DNA of 64,000 bases from assembly GCA_030522415.1 (NCBI GenBank), contig CM060130.1, positions 21,784,465 through 21,848,464 on the forward strand, written 5' to 3'. This document shows, in pieces, positions 11,691 to 24,889 of the stretch. The notes under the pieces were generated by a model. It did not search any database, was not told the DNA's origin, and saw only the letters and a list, made by a program, of their open reading frames with translations. The position numbers and the translations under genes were made by a program. This stretch comes from Channallabes apus (Eukaryota; Chordata; Actinopteri; Siluriformes; Clariidae). How positions within the stretch are numbered: position 1 is the stretch's first letter; every line of letters begins with the position of its first letter.

Positions 11691-13184
11691 TATCATCTAA
11701 GTGTCTAACAGATCCAGTGAAGAGAGCTTGGCCTCTGAAGTTCTGAGACTTCGTATGTACCTACGAGGATGGTGTTAAATTATTTACCCTTCCTTAGTAA
11801 GAACACTGTTTTGATTAAAATCGAACTGCGGGATTAATTTTCAAAGCTGCAATGCAGTGGGATTATCACATCATTCCGAACCGCAGACTTCTTATTATAT
11901 CCATCTTTCATACCTCGTTTCATCTCAAAAGACGACACGCATATGCCTCGATTCCTCACTAGCGATTAGAGCTGATGAAACGCTTCGGCAGCAAGACAGA
12001 CTCGCAGATCGACAGATGATGCTATTGATGTCTTCGTCCCGCGCGGATAAAGTCCGTCCTGTTCGGAGCGTTACAGTATTACCGAGATAATGCCCTAATG
12101 ATGTTAGCGAGGACATTTAATCCACATTAATCCTTGCATGGCCGCCTGGAGCATCAATACCGAGCCTAATCTTAAGTGAAGCTTCGGCATCATGACCAAA
12201 CCCCCACCACCAAACAAGACGGCCTTTGGATCAATAATGAGGTCGCTGAAACACGTTCTTTTTTTCTTCTTCAACAACTAAAAAAACTATAGCAAGGTGA
12301 TGCTTGAATTTATGTAGCTGTCAAAATAAATAAATATTAGGAGGTAGGGTATAAATTAAACTCATAAAATGGATCAAGGTATAGAGGTCAGGCCTAATGA
12401 AAATACAGCGCAGGTTGAATGCCGTATAGCGCAAAACACAACTGCCGGTTTATTTATCGCTGACGTCTGAGAGAGACAGGAAGAGAGAAAGGAAATATCA
12501 GACTCTTCAACCAGCTCAAGGGAGGATGAAACGAGATCTCGCTTCCTCTCTCTACCCATCACTCCATCCTGCTCTCCCGCTGTGGCATTAGCATAACATA
12601 TTCCTTTAATAATTAATCATTAAGGGACACACAGACCCAGACTGTCATTAGGACATGCAGGAAAGGTGCTGCAGGTACTGGCCTAGAGAACATCTGTTAT
12701 TACCACACACACACACGCATCTCAAAACACTCTGCTTTTATTAACCCAGCATCCCTTTCAACTCAGCTGGAACGCTTCCAAGCGCAGACACACACACACA
12801 CAAATGCACCTTTTGCTCTTTTCTCTCTTTCAACTCGAGGCGATTGGATGCGGTTCAAGCAGACAGGTCTGCGTGTTCGCCGAAGGAAATGTCAGAAGTG
12901 TTTGATGGTTGTCTTGTAAATGCAAAAGACCAAAAAATAAATAAATCATCAGAGAGAACAGCAAGAGACCAAGACTAAGATTTTATTAGGAAAGGAACCT
13001 GGCTTCCTCGGCATCCAGACTGTCGCACCGATGATGGTCAAGAATCCGTAATAAATTCCTCATAAGACAATATCCGATGAAGAACTTCCTGAGTTACGCC
13101 TCACATTCAAAACTGGAACTCCTTCATGTCACCATGGAAACTGTGGAGTTTGGGAACGTTCCTAAATTTTTGCCCACTCGTTTA

Positions 13185-13482
13185 CTGAGTAGGGATGGTC
13201 ATGTGACAATGCCAAATAGAGACAGGGATTTGTTTGGCCAATTCGCGTATTGTTTTTAATATACGTTTGCATTGGAGGTGGTAAATTGCTGCCGTTCCTC
13301 TATGATCCTGTAGGTGGTGCAGTATTAGTATTAGCACATTAGTGGGTAGCACAGCATCCCACGTAATAGGAGCAAATAGTTTGCTACATTTGTTTACGAT
13401 ACCCAGGTGCCGATTCGATTTGTATTGCGATTCTGTAAATCTAATGATATAATATTAGTTGGTCCCTGGTGATTCCTGTCCC
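13185..13482 (+). repeat. Dispersed repeat family A (hAT-like), partial
   Basis: Contains GATCCTGTAGGTGGTGCAGT and ends GGTCCCTGGTGATTCCTGTC then CCTA, the family terminus. Diverged and shortened. Confidence 0.5.
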
Positions 13483-13959
13483 TAATGTCCAGTGTTTCAA
13501 ATGTTACACAAAACTGGACAAAACTAGTAATATGTCGTTTTCCAATTCACGTATTTACGAAAGATATAACATTAATAGCATCTACATATTTACTAAACAC
13601 AAACGTTATGCAAATGGCTTCGATGCTCTCCGCTCCATCTCGGTCACCATGACCTCACGCACCCATTTCACCTCCATAACTTAAGCTCTCTCCATCCTCC
13701 CACCTTAGTCTTTCATGTCCAGCACATGTCCAAAAATTAGTTAACAGGCCTTCAATTGATTTGAACCCTTCCCCCGCCGAATGTTTTGTTCCCCCGATAC
13801 AGATTGCAGGTCATGTTAATATGAGCCCGTCTTCGATGGAACGCTCTGGACATGTAATCAGCCCAAAAGCAATTTTTCCTTGAACAGTTTCCATGTTTTT
13901 TTCCGGGAAATAGGACAATCCCCTCATTTGCTCAGCCATCATGATCCTTCAGCTCACTT

Positions 13960-14730
13960 ACAGTCGTGTAAAAGTTAATACAAAAAGTTTGTGTGTAGAA
14001 AACATAATAAAGATCATCTGATCGTGGCAGGTTTCAGTATTAGGCAAGAACAACCTCCGATGTACAACATATAACTTTTCGCAGCATGCCATTATTTGTT
14101 GAATGAATAAAAATGAAGCTAAATAGAAAATAAAAAAACATTAAATCCCCCTTTGCTGCTTCAACAAGATACGAGAGGGTAAGCTGAAGCCAGGTGGTCC
14201 TAATCATCAGCCCTTGATTAATTGATTATCATCAGGTGTGCAGACCTCTATAAAAGCAGAAGTTTTGGCAGTTTGCTGGTCAATGTTCAACATTCTACAG
14301 TGAGAGATTATTCACAAGCGATGAGCATTCAAGACTCTTGACAGGAGTGAACGTCCCAGGATATTAACCTCAAGTTCAGACCATACAACTTCAGAGAAGT
14401 ACAAATAAATAAATAAATAAATGATCCAGAGCCTACAGGCCTCACTGAGCTGGTTGACTGGTAAAGTCCATGACGGCACAATTAAAAGGCTGAACAAGTG
14501 CGGTTTGTTTGAAAGGGTGATCTGGAGAAAGTCTCCTGCTGCTAAAGGTGGATCTACAAGTTATTAAAGAATGAGGGGTATTTATTTTTGCACACTTTTT
14601 TCTTGTTTGGCATCATATTGGTTACATAAATAATAGCACAGTGGGAAAAGTTGTGTTGTTTATCTGAATTGAGCATGTAATGACAGTTGATTGTCCAGGG
14701 TTGTTCAATAATAGTAAAATTAACTTGAAA
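13960..14730. mobile_element. Probable decayed Tc1/mariner-like element
   Basis: The left part TACAGTCGTGTAAAAGTTAA resembles a Tc1-type terminus. The middle (14190-14560) contains the non-coding leader and the first transposase codons of a fish Tc1-like type (GCAGTTTGCTGGTC, CCATGACGGCACAATTAAAA). The right part (14580-14720) is AT-rich. No intact frame. Boundaries are approximate. Confidence 0.5.
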
Positions 14731-17700
14731 GAAGATGGAGCTTCTGTATGGACTTTCCTCTCAAATGTTGCTTAAACCAGGGCGCTGATTGAAAAAAAGC
14801 CTTTTTAACAGTAACACCGTCCAAACCAACCCAACTCAAGCCTGATCCGTTTAAAGGTATACCCAAAACTTAAAGTTTCCTGATGTTTCAGTTTCAAATC
14901 GGACATCCTAGATTTGTAACAATAATATACTCTGCCCTCATACCTGCATATAAATTGTGACAGGTCTTTACTTCTGGCCACTTAGCGATGTTAATCCGAA
15001 CATCTTGCGGAGTTTAATTTTCTCCACACAGGACCAATCGTACAAAGAAACTGCACACCAGGGGTCAGGAATTAAGTTTGGCAACAGGCCACACATTATC
15101 AGAGCGATTCTCATGGCCTTCTAAAACGGTTATAATGATGTGCTTTTCATGCCACAGGCTGTACACAATAGGCATCCCAGATTTGTTCCTGCTTGTTAGG
15201 CAGAACAGGTAGAACCTTCTTAGGGCAATCACTTTCATGTTTCGTTACATAATCTTGTAACTACGGTACCCTTTAATAAACCACTCAGTTTTGACAAGTC
15301 CCTCGAGACTGATTAGAGTTATTAAAAATCAGACGTTGACACCGAGTTAAACATGAAGGTTATGAATAATGCCAATACTTATGAGAAACACGGTTCTTTA
15401 CATAAAATTTACATTTAACAAAAGCATGTAAAATAATCAATCATCGATACAATAGTTTAAGCCACTAGTACCACCCTGGAGTTGATTACTTTCCTTTAAC
15501 AGCGCATCCTGCACAGCATTTTGCCAACCACTACAACAGTTTTTTTGTTTTTTACATTAAAGAAGATTGTAGCGTTACCTCAGCATACCAACATCCCACA
15601 TTTTTGCAAATTTTCGCCAAGCATTTTTCGGGGCTATGAGCAACTGAGCCGCTTGCGCGTACGCCTGGTAGCGAATCAAAACTTGTTTGCGTCAGTGGAA
15701 ACCCAAGCAAAGCATGTTTACATATTTTTGTGTTTTTATTAAAAAAAAAAATTTTCCCCCCCGCAAGATTTAGTGAAGACAAGTGCGGGAGCCGCTTTCA
15801 GTTTGTTTTTTTTAAAGCAGCCAGTGCCGAGAGGAATCATGAATTAAGCTTAAGTGATGTTTAATGTCTATTTACTACGTAGTTTACTTGATGTACAGGC
15901 CTTTTCTAAATATTTCATTGTTTTTATATACAAAAATATGATTATAGTTTTAAAAATGGGTAGTATTGGTAATATTTATGGTTGGCTGGAACAGATTATC
16001 TGCATTTACATTATTTTCTATGGAAAAATGCGTTTCGCAACATGTAATTTCGCCTTAAGAACTCGTCTCTGGAACGGATTAAAATCATATAGGCTGAGAT
16101 ACCTCTGGAATCTTAATTACAAGTAATTGCATAAAAAACATATCCTGAAAATGTTCCTGTGTAACTTTTCAGCTTTTCCTCTAAAAGTTACAAATTGCTG
16201 AAACTGGAGACTCCTTTATGTAACCTTAACGTTAAATAAACTGGTTTGCCTCGTGAAAAGAACGACCATCAAACCTACCGTCCAATCAGAACTGAGGATT
16301 GACCGGATCTAATTTAAGGATTAAAAATGACTGTTGAAAATTGGTGCAAGTAAATGAATATTAAATCACAGCCACTTTAAATTTCTATGTGAATCCCACA
16401 AAATGATTGGAAAGGATAATCATGAAGAAGCAATAAACGAGACACCGTGTTAGAAATATATATATATTTTTAATGAGTTCCGCTTTGTGTGCATGTGCGA
16501 GCACGTTTTGTTCTGATGTCAGCATCACAAGTTTGAGGTGAAAATTAAATCCCTGTGTTTCCTTTCATCACTGCAAAATTAAACACCTCTGTCCATGACG
16601 CTAGAGCTAGGTGTAAAGTGTGCGATTGTGTGTGTGTGTGTGTGTGGGGGGGTGTGATATCAGTCATCCTCCTCCTCCTCCTCCTCTCTCTCTCTTTTTT
16701 GCCAGAGTAATGATGGAGGAGGAAAAGACCCATTACATGATAAATGTGTTTTTAGAGGAATAACACGAGGTGTGTAAGAGAGCGCCTCTCGCTCACAAGA
16801 CCTCCATTTTCGGTTACTTAATGGCATACGAGGGCACAGAAGTGACAAGAGAGGATGACACACGTTATGGTTGCGGCAATTATGCTAAAATGGTTATGTG
16901 ACAGTCAGTCAGCCGAGACGTGGCAATTTCGCACGTCTGTATTCAGGAGGAGGAGGACGCCCAACGTCGGAGCGCTGGCTTAACTGGATCAGAGCTGGTT
17001 GCATTTCGGTTGAAATCAAGCAGAACTAAAGAACAGCCTTTTGTTGCTGCTGTTGTTGTGGCTTAAGGAGCAGATCTTAACTTTCAGATGCACATTTAAA
17101 ACTGAGATATGACTTAGAATAATACTATTAATAAATGATAATACACATTTTTCACCCAAAGTGGCTATTCCAGAAAAAAAATTATAAATTGCAGCAGAAT
17201 GAGATCTCGTAGATCTCTAAATAAATTAGCCACGCCCGATTGTTACTGCATCTAATTACGAGCTGATTTTAAATAAATAAATGTAGAAATACAAACCGGA
17301 AACCTGAACACTATACAGTAGCTGTGCAAGTTTGAATTGAATATTACATTTTATCAATGGTTTTATCAAAATGGTAGAACGATCGTACTTTTGAAACTTT
17401 AAAATGCAAATTTCTTTAAAAATTGACGAATTCCTTTAAAATGTACCACAGTCACTGCGGAAAAACGCAAACTGCTTCCATCTTCTGGTGTATTTTAACT
17501 TTATGGGCGTTTCCGTGCCACACCTACTGGACTGGAGTCTGGCGTAGAATATTTATTTAATTTATTTTTTTTTAATTAGTATGCTTTTGTGACATTAGGG
17601 CTGGGCAATTAATCAAACCCGATGTACTGACCGTTTCACGTGTACTGCAGAGAGAAACAGTTTCACACAGTGGACGGCTCATCTTCAAAAAAAACCAGGA

Positions 17701-18958
17701 GGATTAACCCTTAAAATTTAATTATCAAATTTCTGATACATCATGTAAAACCAGGTTATCATGCTACTAGAATATGGGAATGACGTCACAAAAAAAAAAA
17801 ACCCTCACACAATAAATAAAATCTATTACTATTAGTCACAGAAACAACCTAAAACTACCATAAAAACATGAATATTTCTTTTTTTTTTTTTTTTTGTAAT
17901 TTCTTTTTATACTTTATATTCTTATTTGAAGATTCAAAAGATATTTGAATTTAAAATTTTTAGGTCATCAGTGGTCGTGTTAGCATTTCGCTTCATATTA
18001 TACCATGTATGACTGTGTATATGACACAATTTTAATTTGATCTTGTGCATCTGTGCTATTTCTTTGCCTTGTTCGTATAGCTGGTGACATGGAATTGAAC
18101 GATCGCAACAGAAATAACGAAAACTTGTGTCAGTGGGTTTTTCTTCCTCCCCTCATGTGTGTAAAAATCCACTCTTGCGGTGAACTTTTGTTAGCAAACA
18201 ACGCTAAGTATAATTACTCTGGATTTTTGGTCAAACGGTGCATTTTTTTTACAAATGTATCTACACATCTGTGTGAAATGTTGATATTGCGGACATTTCT
18301 GACACATTTTTAACGCGATTCTGTCGCTGCCACGCCTCCGTCTGAGGAAACGATCAGCTAGCTGACTGGAACATAACCTAGCTACGGGGTGAGCAGAGGG
18401 ATTAACTGGTTACCTAGCAACAGAACTCACAGATTTTCTTCATTTTGAACTACAATCTCGTTTTCTTTATACATGCGCAAGTGCACACACACACACCATA
18501 TAATATTCCAACTGTCATGGGTGCGTCAATCAAAACTCATGCATCATAACAGCTTTTCATGGTTACAGATATCAAAAAGATGTGTGTGTGTGTGTGTGTG
18601 TGTACATAACCCTGGTCATCAGATAGATCACAGGTTTATAATCACAGATGGTCTACAATACACACACACTGCGATATAACTACCTACCTACTTAATCTGT
18701 GTGTTTTATATATATACACACACGCGCATGTGAGAGGCAGAGAGAATTAGTTTAACCACGTGTGTAGGAAACAGATAGATCCAGAAGATTGAGCTCTCTA
18801 TATACACTATATATAGCCCACCTAGGCTACTATGCAACCCCCTAAACACACACACACACACACGCACGCACGCACGCGCGATGTAGGAGGCAGCAGTAGA
18901 GGGAATGTTAGGAGACAGGGTAAGAAGACAGGGAGAGGACAAAAGCACCCCACAGCAG

Positions 18959-19031
<73 letters not shown>
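18959..19031. repeat. (CA)n microsatellite, longest in the window
   Basis: About 36 uninterrupted CA units. A shorter CA/CG array (about 18845-18880) lies just to the left. Confidence 0.96.
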
Positions 19032-19033
<2 letters not shown>

Positions 19034-19829
19034 AAAAATAGAGACAAGGCCACAGCTGAGTTTGCTGAATAAAGCTAATCTGAGAACGAGTCCATAATCC
19101 AGTGTCAGCGCGCACAAAGACACACCAAACAGTTTTATTCCTTTCATTTGACAATTGACACATTTGTTTTAATAAAAACAACAAAAAAACAATATCTAAT
19201 GAAGTGGGAGATCCAATGTCAATGGAAGAAAAAAAAAAAATGTGTGTGTGCAAAGCTCTTCAGCTCTAAAATCATTTCGAAGCTCAGTATTTAGTTATGA
19301 GTATTGTACGAGTACGGATATCGACTGATACACGATGCTTCAGAAACTGCTAATGTAATATGGTGTAATGTCTAGTTTATTGTTTTTGGGCTGGACTTCG
19401 CACTCGTCTGGCAACCCCCGAGGACAATCACCGTAAAAGTCTGTGAATGGCAGGATTTGGGATTTAATTGCAGGCTGCAGAAATGCGTTTTAGAGAAAAA
19501 CAACTGATTCCGCAGTGCAAGTCAATTTTAGTTTTCTCCGACGCACGGCCCGAAAGGCCCGAACGGCAGCCTTCTCCACTAATCTAGCAAGGAGTTTCTA
19601 GCAACAAGAAATTAATTGACAAAAAAAAAAAAAAGAAATTAATTAGAAAAAAGGTATACATCAAAGATCCAAAACATTTTCTTTCAACCAACCAACAATT
19701 AAGTAAAAGTTTGCTTCAAGGCCCAAGTACAACACTCCATTTTAATCCATTAACGCCTCGCCCCTTTTCTTCTCCATTGGCTCGCACCCATACACTTGCC
19801 CATTTTTCCTTCTTTCAACGCCTCAACCG

Positions 19830-20740
19830 AGGGCGTTTTACACATTTCTTTCCCTGGCATTGTCACAGAGAACACCGGACACTAAAGCCTGCTTCGTTTA
19901 TCCGTGGGAACACAACCGTTCTGTGCTCGGGAACCGCACCCGAGTCCCTGGAAAGAGTGTTCTTATGGCACTTTTCCACTGCATAGTACGGCACGACACG
20001 GTTCAGTTCAACTCACTTTTGGGGGGTTTTCTACTGGGAACAGTACCTGGTACCTGGTCCTTTTTTTAATACCACCTCAGCCGAGGTTCCAAGCGCGCCG
20101 AACCGTTACCAAAACGTGACGTGTAAACTCTGCTGGTCACTGATTGGCCGGAGAAAATCGTCATTACTGCGTCACCGAACTTGCGACACGAGACACAACA
20201 GAACCGCTATATTTAGAACAGCCAGAAAAGGATCACACGCACCTTTTTATATTAACCGTCGGCCTCTTGTTAACAGCGAGACGAAGGAGTTCGTTTCAAA
20301 ACATCCACATGCCGAGAATGAAGAACACCATGCCGTCGATATGCTCCATTGTTGCGTGTTCGTTTGTGGCGCGTTTACGATGACTTCACTCTAAAGCGTT
20401 ACTACACTGCAGTGGAAGCGCAAACCGAGCCGAACTGAGCCGAACTGAAGTGAGTTGAACTGAACCGTGTCGTGCCGTACTATGCAGTGGAAAAGAGGCA
20501 TTAGGCACGGATCGAATCAGACATGGAATGGAAGTGGACACGATGTCATCGGTGACGCGCCAATCGCAGCCAAGGTAGGAAGGCACACGAGGGCGTCGAT
20601 TTTCAAAAATATCAATACTGCCACCTGCTGTATTGGAGGGTGAAAATGCAGACGTGTACACGAGTACAGAAGATAATAATAACAACAATAATGTGAACTC
20701 TGGCCAGTACAAATAAATTGTGCCTAGTGTGAAAGTGCCC
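19830..20740. repeat. Older dispersed element split by the Harbinger MITE
   Basis: Flanks of the MITE (19870-19962 and 20504-20590) together resemble a continuous stretch at about 29610-29740: AACACAA-CGTTC, GGGAACC or GGGGACC, AATCAGACATGGA and AGTAGGAAGGC-CAC occur in the same order in both. I infer an older non-autonomous DNA element into which the MITE inserted. The ends are unclear. Confidence 0.42.
19966..20500. mobile_element. PIF/Harbinger-type MITE (535 bp)
   Basis: Near-perfect terminal inverted repeats of about 45 bp: CTTTTCCACTGCATAGTACG on the left and its complement CGTACTATGCAGTGGAAAAG on the right. They are flanked by TTA on both sides (19963-19965 and 20501-20503), the 3-bp TWA target typical of PIF/Harbinger. 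No transposase. The superfamily rests on the target size alone. Confidence 0.75.
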
Positions 20741-20861
20741 TTAGATTGCTGACTGTTTACTTCCTGCCTGATGTATTCGAACCCTTGACAGGCGTCAGTG
20801 TGAGGAGATAAAATGTTATTTATGTCACCTGTCTAAGGTTTCATGTTCTAGATATTATGCA

Positions 20862-20869
<8 letters not shown>

Positions 20870-20924
<55 letters not shown>
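20870..20924. repeat. (TA)n microsatellite
   Basis: About 27 TA units, self-complementary and able to extrude a cruciform. Confidence 0.95.
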
Positions 20925-20926
<2 letters not shown>

Positions 20927-21232
20927 AATCGTTTTAACAATGCCCGGTGTGGTCGCACGCACAAAACAATATAACTTCTGGTGTGTGTGCGCACGCGAGG
21001 ACGGCTTTAAAGGCAAGAGAGCAGTGTGAAAGGAGAGGAGGTCACAAGCATCAACGCCGCATGAACGGGACGCTTCCTTTCAGCTTGCGTGTGCTTGTTT
21101 TATGCACACACACACACACACACATTTTCACACGCACGCGCCCATCCACAGATGGAAGGCAAGGCAATAACGGGCCATCAATTTATAAAAAGGTGTAAAT
21201 GAACAGTACGCTTGTATTGCAGGTTTACTCAC

Positions 21233-21330
21233 ATGTAAGCCGGTGATAACGGAGAGGACCGAGAGGTTTTAAGCACAGGCACGGGGAATTTCCAGCTCAC
21301 AGGAGAGGCGCTTTTCCATTTCAGCGGCAT
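21233..21330 (-). CDS. klhl13: klhl13 first coding exon of the proximal isoform
   Basis: Reading starts at ATG 21330 and gives MPLKWKSASPVSWKF through SRSSPLSPAY, then AT at donor GTGAGT. With the A of exon 2 this makes the SPAYISLVE junction known from vertebrate KLHL13. This is the canonical KLHL13 N-terminus. The reading frame stays open upstream to 21504 but the homology begins at MPLKW, so that start is chosen. GC-rich, CpG-containing sequence lies just upstream and is probably the 5'UTR and promoter. Confidence 0.93.
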
Positions 21331-21600
21331 GTTTTGGGGGAAAAAAAAAAAATTGTGAAAAATTTTAAATATATATATTTCAAAACCTGTCACGAGCTCC
21401 GGACCACGGACGATCTTCCGGCCAGGGCTTCCATCCCAACAAAGCCCAGGCCGAGAGGAGGAGGAGGAGAGAGCGGAGGAAGACGGTAATCGGTGTCGGT
21501 GCACTGACGCGCTGCTGCTGAGCGAGGCGGCTCCGCTCTGAGCTTAGCAGCGTGTGCTAGTGATTAGCCGAATGTGCAGCATGTAGCTGGGCACAGGACA
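21331..21600 (-). promoter_or_regulatory. Proximal klhl13 5'UTR and promoter region
   Basis: This stretch just upstream of the proximal ATG is GC-rich with several CpGs, for example CCGGCCAGGG and GACGCGCTGCTGC on the plus strand, unlike the AT-rich surroundings. A GA-rich polypurine tract begins right behind it. No clear TATA box is visible. The transcription start cannot be placed from sequence. Confidence 0.5.
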
Positions 21601-21659
21601 GAAATAAATGTAAAAAACAATAATAAAAATAATAACAACCCGAGCATCTCCTGATGAAG

Positions 21660-21858
21660 ATGGAAGAGGAGTTCACCCAGAAGAGCCAAGAAAAAAAATT
21701 AATGAATTACAAAAATAAATAGAGAGAGAGGAAAAAAAAACCAGAGACGCGGCGCTGCAGCCGAGCTCGCGCGAGAGAGGATGTGCAAGAGTGGCACTGC
21801 GAGTGAAGAGGAGCGGACTGCAGAGAGAGAGAGGGGGGGAGAGAGAGAGAGAGGCAGA

Positions 21859-21891
<33 letters not shown>

Positions 21892-22115
21892 GCAGAGTGA
21901 GGGAGAGACAGAGAGAATGAGACAGAGACAAAGAACGAATGAAATAGATGGAAAGTAAAAGAGACAGATAGAGACACAGAATAAAAAGAGAAGCCGGAGA
22001 GAGCCACTGGGACAAAGAGACAAACAGAGTAAAAGATGTACAAAGACACTGATACAGTGAAAGTAAACGAGTGAAATAGAAACACGGACAGAGAGAGAGA
22101 GAGAGAGAGAGACAC
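21660..22115. repeat. Polypurine (GA-rich) tract upstream of klhl13 proximal promoter
   Basis: The plus strand is mostly purine, with (GA)n blocks at about 21821-21900 and 22088-22112 and imperfect AGAGACAGA sequence between. Serine/leucine-rich frames on the other strand are artefacts of (TC)n. Confidence 0.75.
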
Positions 22116-22699
22116 ATCATTTATTTATTTATCAGATTTGTATTTAGCCGTGATTTACTGAACGCTACTTATTTAGTGTTTATCGTTTCTGCTGCTGTTT
22201 ATTTATTGACACTTTATTTACAGACTATTATTTAATCTTCATTTCATACCTCACTGATGATTTATTTATTTAATCAGCTGCCATTTAACCGTCTTGTTTA
22301 TTAATTACTTCATTTCATCAGCTACTATTTACTCAAACTAATCATTTATTAAATTGATTTCTTATTTAATCTGCTAATTGGAAAATTACTAGAGATGGGG
22401 GGAGGGGGGGAGGAAAAAAAAAAATCTGTTCAGTTATGAATCGAGATTCTTTGTGGTGAGTCACATATTGCACACCACACCGAAAATGTATAATATAATA
22501 TATATATAATAATATATGTATAATAGAGAGGAACCAGGCGATCGTGAAGTCAGTGAGCAGAATCGTCTGGTTTTCAGGTTGATTGGACGTGACCGCTGAT
22601 CAGACTCGATCAGACGATTCTGTACAGAGCGCAGAAGCTTCCGAGCGGAAGAACAGAAATACATTTTTACGGGGTTACATTATCAAGTGACCTAGTCTC

Positions 22700-23190
22700 A
22701 AACCCGCTTATTACACACACTTACACCAGCGAGCGCTAAATCGCATGGTAGAAGTCGCGCGCGTTCGCAGCCGCTCGACCTGCGCGCTCACTGTCGAGTT
22801 GAGTTTCTGAGACTTTGAAGGCGTTTGCGGCGGTAAAACATCGCTGTCTCTTTATAACCCTACAGGTGGCGCTCTCTGAACTATACACACATTTTCATTC
22901 CGTGTGGTTGTTTAGAAATAATAATTACGGCGGATTACATGGATGCGTTATGCTCAGTTAAATGTTAAAACTCTTGTATTTGAAGTTAATTTGTAGTGTT
23001 TAAACGTTGCGCTTGGGTTTTAAGTGAGAAAACGAATGTCGTAAGGAACAGACTACATTTAATCATTCAAACTTTTAAAACTGTAACAAAATCGGGTGAA
23101 AAATCATGATGTTTACAGAGTTGGAATTTTTAATTGAATTGACACAGAGGTATCGTGATCATATCGGAAGGTTATTGATTCCCATCGCTA
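22700..23190 (+). repeat. Dispersed repeat family A (hAT-like)
   Basis: Shares ATAACCCTACAGGTGGCGC, TTAGAAATAATAATTACGGC and TCAGTTAAATGTTAAA with the 32-kb copy, and ends TTGATTCCCATCGCTA, the complement of the family start. Confidence 0.6.
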
Positions 23191-24539
23191 ATAAATTAAT
23201 ATATTAATTAAAAAAAAAATTTTTAAATAAAAAAAAACAGACCATCTTATATATACACATATTATAAACACACAAATATATTCTTTCCAAAAAGCATGAT
23301 GGATAGAACGGGACAGTCTAAACGAGGACACGCAGAGACACGAGCGCTGCCTCTGGGCCGATTCTCTCTTGCCGGGTCAGTGCTCTTTCAAAGAAGAAGA
23401 GAGGCAACTTTAAAAAATAAAACCCCTAAAAATAAAAAATAAACCTACTTGTTCCTGCGATTACGTCGTTCTCTGTTCGTTGCGCTGACAGCACGTCAGG
23501 GGAGCGCGAGAGGCGAGTGCCATGATGTGTGAAAGAAAAGGGAAATGTACTGGAGCGATCAGAAACACCAGGCACAAACAAACTGAGGCCTGAATTCAAA
23601 GCAGCGGAGGACAAGGCAGAGAGACAGAGCAAGAGAGACAAGAACAAGCCACTTTTCTAAAAATGCTTATAGCGTCCAAAATGGAAAAAGGACAGAAGAC
23701 AACACACACTTGCCTAGGACATGGATCCAGACGCACACCGAGCTTCTACCCTCTGCTGGACGCATGAGGCACTGAGGTCTCGGAGACGCGCTCGTACACG
23801 GCGCTCCTGTTTAATTAAGTGTAAAATGTGTGGTGCGTGGAGGCTCGTCTATTCCTAGCGGTCTATTATTAGGGGTAATTAAGTGTAGAGTGGGCACGAC
23901 GACGGTAGAGAACAAGGAGAGAACGGCCTGGCTCCGGACTTCAAACCACCCAAACTCGATTCTGACATTCTGGGTACAACCGAAGCCACGGCGCTCAAAG
24001 CAGAAACCACGAAGCGTGTACAATAATATACATTTTAACGCTGATTTTACTTTGGCATCGAGTTGCTATTTGTGAGGCAAATTCCTTTCTGACAAAGTGT
24101 CACGCTGACACGGGCGAACAGGGTCGTGCGTCACTCATCGGACCAGCGAAGGCGTCCTGAAGGCGAGAAACACAAATCGAGGCGGACGGCTTCATCCCGC
24201 AGACGTATTAGACGACGACCCAGCGTTCTGCTCAGATACACGCACGAAGAAGCTGACTGGTCGTAAGGTCGGAGCAGGAACGCATCTCACCTGAGAGAAC
24301 ACGTACTAACCTGCCATGGACAGGCGTCTTCTGCTGAAAAAGTCTGAGAACCAGAGAAAAATCAAAGGCGAAGTGAAGCGTCTTGGTAAACGTAGCCTCG
24401 TTCGAGAAATGAGACGTTTTTAGCTTGGTTATGTTTCACACAGAATTTTAAATCACCAGTGGAAACTTCAAACTTTGCCGATTTTTATCTCACATGGAAA
24501 GACACAAAGTTTCATCTTGAAGTTAAAAAAAACTAAAAA

Positions 24540-24770
24540 TAAAGACAAACATAAAAGAGAATTAAATTGCATTTAGCAAGTGTGTTTCTTTTTATCTGAT
24601 GAAAATATAAAATATGTAGGCATATTTATTAAAAAAAAAAAAAAACATGGATCGTGAGATAAGAAGTATTAAGTAGTATGAAAAATGGTGTCATATGATC
24701 CTATCTGAAAATTCACATTTTATTACTAGTACCATGTTTCGGCCAGACAGTTAATTCAGCTGAAGTTCTC
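24540..24770 (+). repeat. Dispersed repeat family B, right-hand part
   Basis: Contains ACATGGATCGTGAGATAAGA, GTGTCATATGATCCTATCTG and CATGTTTCGGCCAGACAG, matching the right half of the family at 45.1-45.3 kb. Confidence 0.52.
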
Positions 24771-24889
24771 GAAATGTCTTAATTTTCCGAGCACAATGCC
24801 TCTCAACTTCCTGTTACTGATGATTGCCTAGAGCTGGTAGTTTCACTGTACAACATCAAAAAGTGTATGTTAACATCATCACTCACTGT

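Larger units (their letters stand above)
9841..21232. other. klhl13 intron 1 (11.4 kb), no further exon seen
   Basis: Apart from the repeats listed separately I found no coding exon. Unique-looking blocks at 12090-12250 and 12580-12660 (TCCTTTAATAATTAATCATT) may be regulatory. The remainder (14.7-18.8 kb) is AT-rich with poly(A/T) runs and a degenerate transposon-like start TTAGGGCTGGGCAATTAATC at 17596. Confidence 0.4.

Noticed and set aside
18706..19147. Cys/Val and His/Thr repeat open frames
   Set aside because: Translations of the (CA)n/(TG)n array in several frames.
21673..22120. Serine/leucine-rich open frames on the minus strand
   Set aside because: Produced by (TC)n repeats; three overlapping frames are open at once.
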